NCBI GenBank assembly: GCA_903813345.2
Contig: CAIIXF020000005.1
Span: forward strand, 28,769,375 to 28,833,374
Length of the DNA stretch: 64,000 nucleotides
Direction: 5' to 3'
From: Owenia fusiformis
Taxonomy: Eukaryota; Annelida; Polychaeta; Sabellida; Oweniidae
Shown here: positions 13,801 through 22,512 of the stretch, in pieces
Numbering within the stretch: the stretch's first letter is position 1
Layout: every line of letters begins with the position of its first letter
Notes under the pieces: model-generated
The model's database searches: none
Seen by the model: the letters and a program-made list of their open reading frames with translations, nothing else
Told to the model about the DNA's origin: nothing
Program-made: the position numbers and the translations under genes

Positions 13801-16800
13801 GTCATATATGTGTAAACCTTATACACGAAGCAGATTTTTGCTCTCTTCAGCAATAGATTAAATAAAGAAGGTTAATAAACTGATAAAAAAATATGCCTTT
13901 ATGGTTAACTCAATGACAAAAATAATTGAAGTCTCGTCATTTTTATTCCCATTTGCTTAAATCCAACATTTTCTTGTTCCAACATTAATTTTTTGTTAAA
14001 TGTACTCCAACTTATGTATTGAACAAATGCCAAGTCAGAGTAATTAGGGTGGAGCTCTACAATAATAACCCTAATTCTTGTCCAGTATGTTACTATAGTT
14101 ACTAAGAAAAGTCAACACTGAACTTATCTATCAACTATTGTAGTCAGATTTGGTCAACTTGATTAACAAAACAGAGTTTTCTTCACGTAACACAAGAAAT
14201 ATTCAATTTTACAAAGTACATGTTGGGATCTTTGTATGCATTATACTCAGCCAGAAGTCAGGAAGTAAGTATAATTCCCTGAGTTGAGGAGAAATATCAG
14301 CACTGGTATTCACAACATTTTCCATATGGTCATGTATGGTATTCCCAACATTTTCCAAATGGTCATGTACGGTATTCCCAACATTTTCTCTATGGTCATG
14401 TACGGTATTCCCAACATTTTCTATATGGTCATCTACGGTATTCCCAACATTTTCCATATGAACAAATCATTCCTTCTAGTTAACAAGGGAGGACCTATGT
14501 GCATTGAATTGAAGTATAGTAGACCTCTGGAGAACCACAGCTTCATCTTGAAAATATTTGGTTCTAAAGACTGATTTGTTTTGATAAAGAAAGACTGAAT
14601 GGTTTTGATAATACCCCTGTATGTGAGAGCTTTCATTATTTCATTAAGATAAGCACATGAATACCCCCCCCCCTCCCCCATTGCAAATTCCCCAAATACA
14701 TGTATATTGAATCATTCTATGCGCCTTTAGCACTTATAATTAAGCCTTCTGTTTGATTCAGTAGATTTCTTATTATTCGCTTAACAAATTGAATCTTAAA
14801 AATGAAAATGCTAATGATTTTCAATTTTAGAATGATCACAGTAATTGGTAAAAATAATTGTTATTTGATTGTCTTTATTAAGTGTATATTATATCAAAAA
14901 AAGTTTAGTCTATTGAATTTTTCTTTTGAGTTTAATATAAAGTATCCTGTCTGTAGATTTAAGTATAACATAAATACATACCTAAATTTTTATCAGAAAT
15001 GTATTGCATGTATTATAATAAGTATTAAAGTATTTTAGTCTGTTTAATTTTCTAGCCTTGTGTCAAAATCCATATATCTTCAATGTCCTTGATGTTTTAT
15101 TCTATTGTATTCTTAGTGGCGTGGCTTAGAGAAATCAGAAAAGGAACGTTATGAGGAGCGTGCAAAGAAAATCTGCGAAGAGCAAGCCCAGAAAGAGGCT
15201 GCAAAGGCTGAGGCAGAAAAAGCGCTTCAAGAATCCATTAAAGAAAATCAGCCATACTCCCCGGCATCAGATGTAGGACGTAGCCAATCACCTGCATCTT
15301 CAGGAGGTAGGGTGACACCTGGTAGCCAACAAGGCGAATATATTCATGAATCAAAATATTCCAAAATCATTATGTTTAGGTTGTAAGGGAAAATGCCAAT
15401 ATATAAATGTGGGTCATGTAAGTAATAATGTTTAGGGGACGGTTAAAAGTTCGATTCATTTTCTTCAGGTATGCGTTTTGGGAAGGGGGGCAATCTGTTA
15501 TGTAATTAATTACTTTTAAGGACAACGCGACATGGCCCCTTTCATATACTTTGTAAAGTCACCTCTGGGATTGTTCTCAGAGGAGGGTTTCAAGGAAAAT
15601 TCAAAACTTGAAGAAATCTTCCAACTTCAAAATGATTCTGAATAATGTCCTCCATATTGTTTTTGTCATTTAGTAGGTGTCCATGGCAACTTCCAACAAC
15701 AGCCACCACAGCAACAGTTTCAGCAACAGTATCATACTGGAAATACCACTCAGCAGCAAATGCCTGTTCAAACACAGCAAGGTGAGCATTAGTCATGTCA
15801 TGATAATTTATAAAAAAATTAAATAGGGTTCGACAATCTCATTATTTTAAATGATATATTCGAAACAGTAGAAAAGGGTTGAATTGTCTTGGAATAAGGT
15901 GAACAAGGTGCGGAGAGGACAAACTCAATAAATCATGTGGCAATTTTATTCGTTTGAATTGCAGTCCAACAATGCATGGATTTACCCTTTTGATTTGTAT
16001 TGTTGCACGATTTGTTATTTTTGTGATGATTTATGTTATTGTTGTACCATCTCAGTATTTATATTGTAAATTAGTTTGTATATCTTGAACGTGATTTTTG
16101 TTTCTTTTTGCTATTGATATTCTACTAGAAATATGGGATTTGCACATTTACTCAAAGCATTTTACCAAAAGTTTGTGAGAAATATAGTTGTAATAGTGGA
16201 CTTATTTTTTATATAAAGCCTTTCGGTACAATGCTCCGGAGTATGATGCGGTTTAGCTTAAGTTAAATGTTGGAATAAATGTTTGCACGTTTTTACATGT
16301 ATATATAGACTATATATGTAGTTATTATCCCCTGTGTTATGTTTAGTTTACACTGATTGACAAATGACATGCAAACATAGACCGTTTTCATGATAAACTT
16401 GTCATGATTATTTGTCATGTGATTTGTCACCCTGTTCCCCTCCCCTACTCAGCCCTACTTTTGAGAGACTCACAATTATAGATCTATACATATATTTTGG
16501 AAACTTTGATTTGGATTATCTCCTAAATTATTATGTATATGAGAGCACATTGAACAAATGGAATTTTAAACTTGTGAAAATTTGTATCCAAATGTATTTG
16601 AAGGGAGGGAGGGGGTTAGATATTTCTCTCATCTGTAGGATTGAGTATTTATATTCTGGTGGAAATGTTATGCTGGTCATGCTTTGAAATATAACAAAAG
16701 TGGAAAAGAGTGGAATAAGCAAGAAAAAAATAGAATGGGCATGTAGTAGTGAAGTACACACCAAATTAATGCGGAATAATGTGGAATCAAAGCATGACCA

Positions 16801-18736
16801 GAGGACGTTGTATAGGATAGAGTATATGTTTCGGTGCATCCTAGTTACTCCTATTTTGTTTAGGTGCAATGGTCATGTCTCCCATGCAGGGTGCCTACCC
16901 CCCATCTTATGTAATGCCACCCCCTGGGGTCGCTCAAATGCCACCCCCTATGCCAATGGGGGTGACTCAGACCCGCATGCCTAATATGGGAACCAGTCAA
17001 ACTAACCAGTCTAGCCCTCAACATGCATGTGTTCCCATGGCAACCAATCCACACCAAACCTCTCATTTAGAGCAAGGTAGTTAATTTTTTATAATTTATT
17101 AATTTTTGCTTATTTTCTTTTTTTGGATGATCATTAGTGGATACCCAGTCATATGTCACCTGATGCAGGCACATTTCTTGAATTGTCACCTGATGCAGGC
17201 ACATTTCTTGAATTGTCACCTGATGCAGGCACATTTCTTGAATTGTCACCTGATGCAGGCACATTTCTTGAATTGTCACCTGATCCAGGCACATTTCTTG
17301 AATTCTAGCATTTGTTGTTTTGATGCATGAACTCGGAAACATTTTTATGTCACTGGTATAGTTGTTGACACAAATGATCATTTAAAGACAGAAATAATTT
17401 CTCATTGTATTTTAAATATTTATTTAGATATGTAAGCATGTGTATTATAGTACAAATGGTGGCCCATTTAGTTATTTTCTATGTTTCACTTTATATTGTA
17501 CTGTAAGCAACTATTTTGTTGTGTTGTATTTAAGTTGGTTTCTTACCTTATCACTTGGTGATTTGCCTTCAGTAAATGAACTTTCATTTCATTGAATAAA
17601 TCACTTTTGTTTTATAACTTGTATTTGTCAACACATACCACTTACAGGGTAGTGGTTCCCTAAGAGTGCACATCAACATATCAATTTTTGCAAAAGTAAT
17701 TTGTTTAATAAAATGGCTCCATCTCTAGCCCAACCATGAAATGCCCCAAAATTAAAAAATTCAGTGTAACAAAAGATGTTTCACTTTTCATTACCTTATA
17801 AAGAATCAGACATGAATATTCCCAACCTATGAATCACACTTTAACTCCACATTTAAAAAACTATTTTCCAAAATCGAGACTGAACCACTTAAACTTATGT
17901 CATTTCAATTTCTGAATATATTTTTTTTAATTGAGGAGGGTGAATCTAAAGAATTACTTTTGCAAAAATATGTATGATGATCGGCCCCTAAATATTTGGA
18001 TCTGAATATTTCATTTTCATATTTTAGGTGCAGTGCAGGTGACCCAGCAGCCAATGATGCCCCCACCCAGACCCCCCTCCCCTATGTTTACCTCTGTTCC
18101 CCCACGCACTCAGAGGGTGCTTCACTCTGAGGCTTACTTAAGGTTAGTTACATGTATACTGTACAGTGCATTTCATAATATAATACGAAAATTCCATGGA
18201 CAAGTAAAACAGATTTGTCTGCTTCTTCAATCTAACTTCTTATTACTCTATGATGATATCTAGTTTCACGATCAAAGTAATGTAAAAACAATAAAATAAA
18301 AAATTGTACCAAAACATGGTTAAATCAATCCTTATTGGCATTTATATGTAAAACTAGCATTATAGATTGAATTCTTGAAATAGAGACCCTCTTTCAGCTA
18401 AGATTTAATTAAATGTAAGTTTTTTTCTGAGATAGGGAAGGAATATTACATATTTACCATTATTTAGAAAATATGTTGATCTACAAAACATTTTTGCCTT
18501 TCAGGTATATTGAAGGTCTCACACCTGAGAAAAGGTCTGTTGGCAACTGGGAGAAACAACTCTCCGCTACTCCAGAGAATACACCTGTTAGCAAGAACTC
18601 TAGAATGCCAGTTCATTGGCTAGGAGATGGAGTTGGTCCCCATGGCAACTCTGCTAATGCATTGTGGGCATTGCGCGATATGATGATGAAAGATGCATTG
18701 AATATTCACCGGACTCTTGAGTTCGATCAACTATAG
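131..18736 (+). CDS. PBRM1: Polybromo-1 (PBRM1/BAF180), 5'-incomplete, about 20 exons
   Basis: Chromatin-targeting subunit of the PBAF SWI/SNF remodeller (family knowledge). Visible coding exons: 131-298, 529-743, 1283-1412, 1646-1867, 5214-5293, 5607-5745, 5943-6044, 6211-6285, 6657-6812, 7244-7404, 7752-7885, 8257-8399, 9137-9208, 9946-10512, one of 11403-11522/12130-12252/12978-13103, 15117-15306, 15674-15781, 16864-17076, 18028-18142, 18505-18736. With the first HMG exon these sum to 3342 nt, 1113 residues plus TAG, phase-consistent throughout. Domain order is end of bromodomain 5, bromodomain 6, BAH1, BAH2, low-complexity region, HMG box, P/Q/M-rich linker and conserved C terminus (LHSEAYL, YIEGL, ALWALRDMM). 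The order and many motifs match vertebrate PBRM1 closely. The gene continues upstream of the window (bromodomains 1-4 absent). Odd points are the triplicated HMG half-exon and the Q/N/Y-rich exon. Confidence 0.95.
1157..1221. mobile_element. Deleted copy of a small TACGAGG foldback element
   Basis: Keeps TACGAGG, AATATTAAAGAGAGTTAGAG and ATAGTGCATTACTTCTGGGA, then CCTCGTA, but lacks most of the left arm seen in the copy at 9777-9877. Confidence 0.65.
1868..5213. other. PBRM1 intron, 3.3 kb, between bromodomain 6 and BAH1
   Basis: Apart from the TTAA MITE at 4608-5106 I see no feature. The open stretch at 3781-3966 follows an AACAG acceptor-like site but has no match to PBRM1, so it was not called. 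Confidence 0.5.
4608..5106. mobile_element. TTAA-flanked MITE in the PBRM1 intron before BAH1
   Basis: The element 4612-5102 starts AGGCCCCGTG and ends CATGGGGCCT, with TTAA on both sides (4608-4611 and 5103-5106). Terminal repeats and target site fit a piggyBac-type non-autonomous element. No coding potential. A diverged relative of its right half is at 37360-37595. Confidence 0.8.
5214..6812 (+). CDS. PBRM1: PBRM1 first BAH domain, five exons
   Basis: Exons 5214-5293, 5607-5745, 5943-6044, 6211-6285 and 6657-6812. The bromo-adjacent-homology fold is read from YNVGDYVYIEP, PHIVLIEKLWRDNNGEPWLHG, WFYRPSETFHVATRKFL, EVFKSDF, KCYVMFVKDYFKMKP and DVWICESRYTARTKSFKKIK, all close to vertebrate PBRM1. 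The last exon adds VRVASIFADK and an acidic linker. BAH domains mediate protein or nucleosome contacts; in PBRM1 they have been linked to PCNA ubiquitination (literature). Nothing is broken. Confidence 0.93.
7244..9208 (+). CDS. PBRM1: PBRM1 second BAH domain, four exons
   Basis: Exons 7244-7404, 7752-7885, 8257-8399 and 9137-9208. Diagnostic segments are DGEEGCTYYEQY, MKLGDFVYVKSYESRPYIARIDRMW, GPWYIRPSEVEHEPTRLFYRRELFKS, SSIMGKCLVLSYKDYC and DVYICESKYIEAEK, followed by VIDDEVLFFKKHIVPKK, the conserved strand after BAH2 in PBRM1. Phases 0-2-1-0-0 close correctly. The intron after this domain holds a long degenerate tandem repeat and a small foldback element. Confidence 0.92.
9215..9715. repeat. 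Degenerate tandem repeat, unit about 45-50 bp
   Basis: Variants of TGTTGTGTTCAGATTGAAAT, TGTTTTGTTTATTTTATAAT recur about ten times with drift in spacing. T/G-rich on the plus strand and non-coding, in the intron after BAH2. Confidence 0.7.
9777..9877. mobile_element. 101-bp foldback MITE in a PBRM1 intron
   Basis: Arms TACGAGGCCTGTCACAGAAG and CTTCTGGGACAACCCTCGTA are near-perfect inverse repeats. TA at both ends may be the target duplication. It lies 69 bp upstream of the Q/N/Y-rich exon. Confidence 0.7.
9946..10512 (+). CDS. PBRM1: PBRM1 Q/N/Y-rich low-complexity exon between BAH2 and the HMG box
   Basis: A 567-nt phase 0-0 exon (189 codons). It opens ESSPLLAQAQ, where vertebrate PBRM1 has SPLLEKK followed by a leucine-zipper-like and acidic stretch. 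It then becomes rich in Gln, Asn, Tyr and Ser. Near its centre, about 10253-10335, an 18-nt unit coding roughly QNYQQN is repeated several times, with related QNYQQQ and NQSYQQ units after it. NFGNQSFGNQSFNQS follows, then a Pro-rich end (PPPAEEPPAPVEKPAPKK). The composition resembles prion-like domains of FUS/EWSR1/TAF15 proteins. As a symmetric exon it could be skipped without a frameshift. Open frames on the other strand and in +2 are composition artefacts of CAG/AAC repeats. Confidence 0.88.
11403..11522 (+). CDS. PBRM1: PBRM1 HMG-box first half, alternative exon 1 of 3
   Basis: A 120-nt phase 0-0 exon between an ACAG acceptor and a GTGGGT donor. It encodes 40 residues with the HMG-box signature SGYILYSAECRKPIQDEF, then DFGGISKVVGER. 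This matches the vertebrate PBRM1 strand and helices 1-2 (MSGYILFSSEMR, FGELSRLVG). The second half, starting WRGLEKSEKERYEERAKK, is in exon 15117-15306. Two paralogous exons lie downstream. Confidence 0.88.
12130..12252 (+). CDS. PBRM1: PBRM1 HMG-box first half, alternative exon 2 of 3
   Basis: A 123-nt phase 0-0 exon after a TTTTAG acceptor and before a GTAACA donor. It encodes SRRKGLISGYLCFAAELRKF, then MSFGEMSKYIGEK. It is homologous to 11403-11522 (SGY, E-x-RK, FG-x-[IM]SK, [VI]GE) but diverged between, including a hydrophilic AKQDTD turn. It is intact, with no stop and with usable splice sites, which argues that it is an expressed exon rather than a relic. Confidence 0.85.
12978..13103 (+). 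CDS. PBRM1: PBRM1 HMG-box first half, alternative exon 3 of 3
   Basis: A 126-nt phase 0-0 exon with acceptor TTGTAG and donor GTATAG. It encodes RGRKKGHGPSGYLIFSGESR, then PNLSFGDISKLIGEQ. By eye it is identical to exon 1 at about half of positions. It has a basic N-terminal stretch and a two-residue Gly-His insertion. All three copies end with a GE[RKQ] tripeptide and would join in frame to the WRGLE exon. Confidence 0.86.
13395..13600. repeat. Minisatellite, 30-bp unit
   Basis: About six units of CTACTGGGATGATACCTCTTTTGACAAAAC-type sequence with exact 30-bp spacing, between the third HMG exon and the common HMG exon. Its minus-strand open frame (CQKRYHPSRF repeated) is an effect of the period being divisible by three. 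Confidence 0.85.
14305..14462. repeat. Minisatellite, 33-bp unit
   Basis: Nearly five units of ATTCCCAACATTTTCC, [CAT]ATGGTCATGTACGGT in the same intron. Open on both strands because 33 is a multiple of three; there is no gene evidence. Confidence 0.85.
15117..15306 (+). CDS. PBRM1: PBRM1 HMG-box second half and basic/acidic helix
   Basis: The common exon downstream of the three alternative first-half exons. WRGLEKSEKERYEERAKK corresponds to HMG helix 3 of vertebrate PBRM1 (EWRNLETAKKAEYEERA). It continues into a long charged helix (EEQAQKEAAKAEAEKALQ) and a Ser/Pro tail (YSPASDVGRSQSPASSG). It starts in phase 0 and ends in phase 1. Confidence 0.92.
15674..18736 (+). CDS. PBRM1: PBRM1 C-terminal exons (Q/P/M-rich linker and conserved C terminus)
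   Basis: Exons 15674-15781 (Gln-rich), 16864-17076 (Pro/Met-rich, MPPPGVAQMPPPMPMG), 18028-18142 and 18505-18736. The first two are symmetric phase 1-1 exons (108 and 213 nt) and could be skipped in frame. The third has PMFTSVPPRTQRVLHSEAYL and the last YIEGLTPEKRSVGNWEKQL, RMPVHWLGDG, ALWALRDMMMKDALNIHRTL, then TAG at 18734-18736. These closely match the vertebrate PBRM1 C terminus. Confidence 0.92.
17150..17305. repeat. Minisatellite, 30-bp unit
   Basis: Five units of TGTCACCTGATGCAGGCACA, TTTCTTGAAT at exact 30-bp spacing, nearly identical (one GATCC variant), in the intron after exon 16864-17076. The near-identity suggests recent expansion. Confidence 0.9.
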
Positions 18737-20035
18737 ACCAATGCAGCTGTAGACAGCTGTGTACCTTAACATCTGTAGGCTTTAACAGCAGTACACCATA
18801 ACAGTATATGAACTGTAAAAGCTGAAAAGCTATGGCCCATAACATATTTATCGTTATAGACTATTCTAGCCATGGGCCATGACAGTTACTGGGTTATAGC
18901 TAGGAGCCTACTATAAATATTGCATTAATATGATCTCAACATTAAGATCTTGAATTCTGCGGAACCTGTGTATGATATTTAGGGATGGTTGGTGGAAGAT
19001 ATTTCTTGAATGAGACTATGAATGGTACAAGTTCTTGTATTAGGTTTTATATTCTGAAATCTAGTTTGATACTTGGTTATCAAATGGTAAATTGTGTTTA
19101 GCTAAATCTTGCATTTTTGCTACCATATTGATACCAATAAAGGATGTACTGGAATAAAATGAAGCATTCCCAACTTGAAATAAGTTAACCATATGGGTGG
19201 TATCTGACCATTATTTATAACCAAGTGTGTTTTATGGGTTGTGGAATATACTATATATTGGTAGCATGTTGGTTTTGAGGTTGGCTCCAAAACTATTATT
19301 CTATGTAAATTGCTTAGCTGTTGTACAAAAGGTACAAGGTGACACAAAAAATGTAACCTAATGAATGAAAACAGTCACCATTTCTGTTGACATACTTCAG
19401 TCTATATATCTGGCTAGACTGGCAGGTCTTAACTTGTAAAGCTGATATATTAACACTCATTTAAAAGCATACATTGGACTCTTATCTATTGCGCCTTTCG
19501 AATACCTGCAGTCAGTTAACAGAATTAGAACCATGTATAAAATCTGCATTATTGGCTTGGGGTATCATTAGAGAAACCTTATTAAGGCTGTAAGGGAGAT
19601 GTGTATGGAAGAAATCTAGAAATGAGTTTATTTTCCGATGAATTAACGTCTTTAGAATTGTGCCCTAAGTATCAAAACTTGCTTTTTTGATGGACATGAT
19701 GTGAGAGTATGTTTTTGCAAAATTGAATTGCATCTCAAAATTTCATATCAGCTAAAAAACTAAAACTAAGTGTATCATGGTTCATACATCAAAGAATCTT
19801 GTCGAGATAAAAAATAAGAAGATTCTTGATTGAGTTATTTTGAAATGAGTAGATTTTATTTTTTGGGTCACCCTGCACATACATTTTGTAAGTTGCTAGG
19901 TGTTTGTAAGTTGCTAGGTGTATGTTTATACAGATATTAATAGTAATTATAGATGTCTAAAATGTTGTTCAATTTTGTTATACTAGTAAGTCTATCATTA
20001 TTTTGTATTTAAGTATTGTCATAAAATAAAAGTTC
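18737..20035 (+). other. PBRM1: PBRM1 3' untranslated region with two candidate poly(A) signals
   Basis: Non-coding AT-rich sequence after the PBRM1 stop. AATAAA hexamers lie at 19136-19141 and 20025-20030, so a short UTR of about 0.4 kb and a longer one of about 1.3 kb are both possible. No coding signal is seen. Confidence 0.5.
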
Positions 20036-22512
20036 ATTAAATATTATTACTTAATGTTCTTGGTTTGTAAAATCTGTGCAGGCCTGGTACATTCTGGCAA
20101 ACACAGGGTATGTGTTTATTCTTCCTTCTTATTTAATCCATTATCCAAAACGGATGATCTGACCTTGTTTTTACCTTATGACCCACTTTCTTACAAAAGT
20201 CAATGTTCCCCTGCTATTTTATCAATCTTTCCAATGACAATTTTAGTCATTTCAAACCATTCCCCCGTATTAACATTTCTGTGATATAAGGAAACATTAA
20301 CAGTAGCTACGAGTATTCCCAAATTCTCGCATCATATTTTGGGGAAAGCATTTCCCTCTACAGCGATCTAAATTAATAATACTGAAGAAAATAAGTACCT
20401 GAAGGTAACCTATTGCACGCGATTAATTTTTCCTTGTGTGAAAGAACGTGGTTATAAAAGTATCATAGCGTAAACCCCCACCTACAGTACATGCAATATG
20501 GCCCAATGAGACTTTTATCAAATTCTGAAGATGACAAGTCTAAATTGCCACATTGCTTGATGAAAACATCTTTAAACATTCGGTTATGAGCAGGAACATG
20601 TAGAGATGCCTTCTTATGATCTTTACTATGGTTTCTATCATGACAGAGATGGTGTTCCGACCATTAACAAATACCCAGTTCTTCACAAGATCATTGAGGC
20701 AAACTTGAAGAGCCAGATTACCCATTTAACATGTGGTTGTCTAATTTGGGGGGGGGGAATTATTGGGATGTATTCTGGCATGTCAGCAGTGTCTCTAGTG
20801 TATACTTTACTTTACTCTCAATAGTGTTTGTTCTATGCAAATTCATGTATAGTAGATGATTAACCAGAATGTTGTACAATTGGTATCTCAGTTGAAGTAC
20901 TGTAACGTACCAGGTGAGACGATTGCAGATAAAATGTGGCTTCTTAGTCCGGTCAGGCTCACAATTTAATTGGGGGATTGTAGCTGTTAGAAGTTTAGAG
21001 ATTATTAAAATGCTATCATAGGATCAATTAGGATTATATAGCACATAGTATTTATTCATCACTGTGGCTTCTGTTTATTTTAAGGAGATTTATATACCGA
21101 TAAAGGGATTTAACTTATGGTATGGCACATACAATATAGTTTGTTAATATGGGGTGTCAAATGCATACTGTCCCCTGCTACAGTTGAAACCTTAATACTA
21201 CGAAGATGGAACCTAGTTTGATACACCATTGGAAAGATCATTTAGTTACATTAACTCCAAGTTGCCATGTTTCTAGGTACATGGTCACTTTAATAGATAC
21301 AATGCAGCAATTTGTGACCTTGATTGGCAGGTTATCAAATATATAGTAGTACCTAGCTTTGAATGATCTTTCCAATGATGTATCACATTTGGTACCATAC
21401 ATTTTGGTTTAAAAGGGGAGTTGGGACTTATTTGACATATACACTAATATTGCACTATAAGGCGACTAGTTTCCAGTCTGCTTGGAAACTCGGTTTCAAA
21501 AACAAAAATCTTATAGTTTAAAATTTGAAATCCAAAATGTTTGTTCATTCATGGTTTTCCCATCACAACTTATTGTGATACTGCAAATGGATTTTTAACA
21601 TACATTCAAATGATCATCTAAAACCGAAATATTTCCTTCTGAGTAAAACACAAACAAATATTTTGCATCAATCTACTGTTTTTTTTATTAATTTTGAATC
21701 AAATGTAGTATATTGGCTTATATTTCATATCATACCTCAAAACACTTCAGGAAATATCTAATTGTACAAAAATTGTTGACATCATTTATATTAATTCATT
21801 AACAATATATTCACCCCAGGATAAATCTAGGAATTCCGATATTCATATTTTCAGACTTATATAGAAAGATGCAAATAGAATACCCTCTCACTTCAAAGGA
21901 CTTGATGAGACAATGTACAGCAAGTTTAAAGATATCATGTGGAGGTTCACTTCAAGATCAGAAAAGAGGCCAACTATTCAAAATATAAACTCAAAACACA
22001 TCATTTTTTCTGCTTTTTCATCAATTTTTTGATGTGAAAGGATATTCTGATTTTTTTGCAGGTGCTATTTAGCCCTATTTTGAGAGTTTGTGGTGGACTA
22101 TGGTAACATGCTATAAAAATCTTACAGACTGGATTTCATGAATAGGATTCAAGCATCATGATTCATTTCTCATACTCCATTTAACAATTGAAGCGTTAAC
22201 CCTTATGTATCTTGATTACAGATGAATATAGGTGTGTTGTTATTCAAATGTAAAATAAAGTCTTTCATTTCATGCTAGCTACAGAAGGGTTAATTGAATG
22301 CTTATAATATAAATGGCTTGTCTAAGGATTTAGTGTCATAGATTTTGTACTGAAAAATCTAACATTTAATAATTTAATACTTTGTTCATGTAAAACAAGT
22401 ACACAAGTTTGTTCAATGCTTGAAATAGGATCAAACTGAGAAGCTATTCTCTCAGGAAAAACTGTCCAGTCACAACTCTGGGCTGTCTAAGATGTCATGT
22501 AGGTTGCCTAGG
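20036..22512. other. Intergenic region between convergent PBRM1 and SLC3A2-like genes
   Basis: I see no supportable gene. It holds the SLC3A2-like 3' UTR on the minus strand next to 22513 and a foldback element at 21208-21396. The short open frames have no family signature or splice context. Confidence 0.5.
21208..21396. repeat. Foldback element between PBRM1 and the SLC3A2-like gene
   Basis: GATACACCATTGGAAAGATC at 21220 onward is matched inverted at 21362-21384 (22 of 23). The outer flanks GGAACC/GGTACC extend the arms imperfectly. The loop is about 118 nt. Confidence 0.65.

Noticed and set aside
14209-14574. Repetitive open frames on both strands (IPNIF-type and NVGNTVHDH-type repeats)
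   Set aside because: They arise from a 33-bp minisatellite; no splice context, conserved motif or start context.
13395-17305. CRISPR-like arrays of 30-bp repeats
   Set aside because: Units are directly adjacent without unique spacers, and the genome is eukaryotic with spliced genes.
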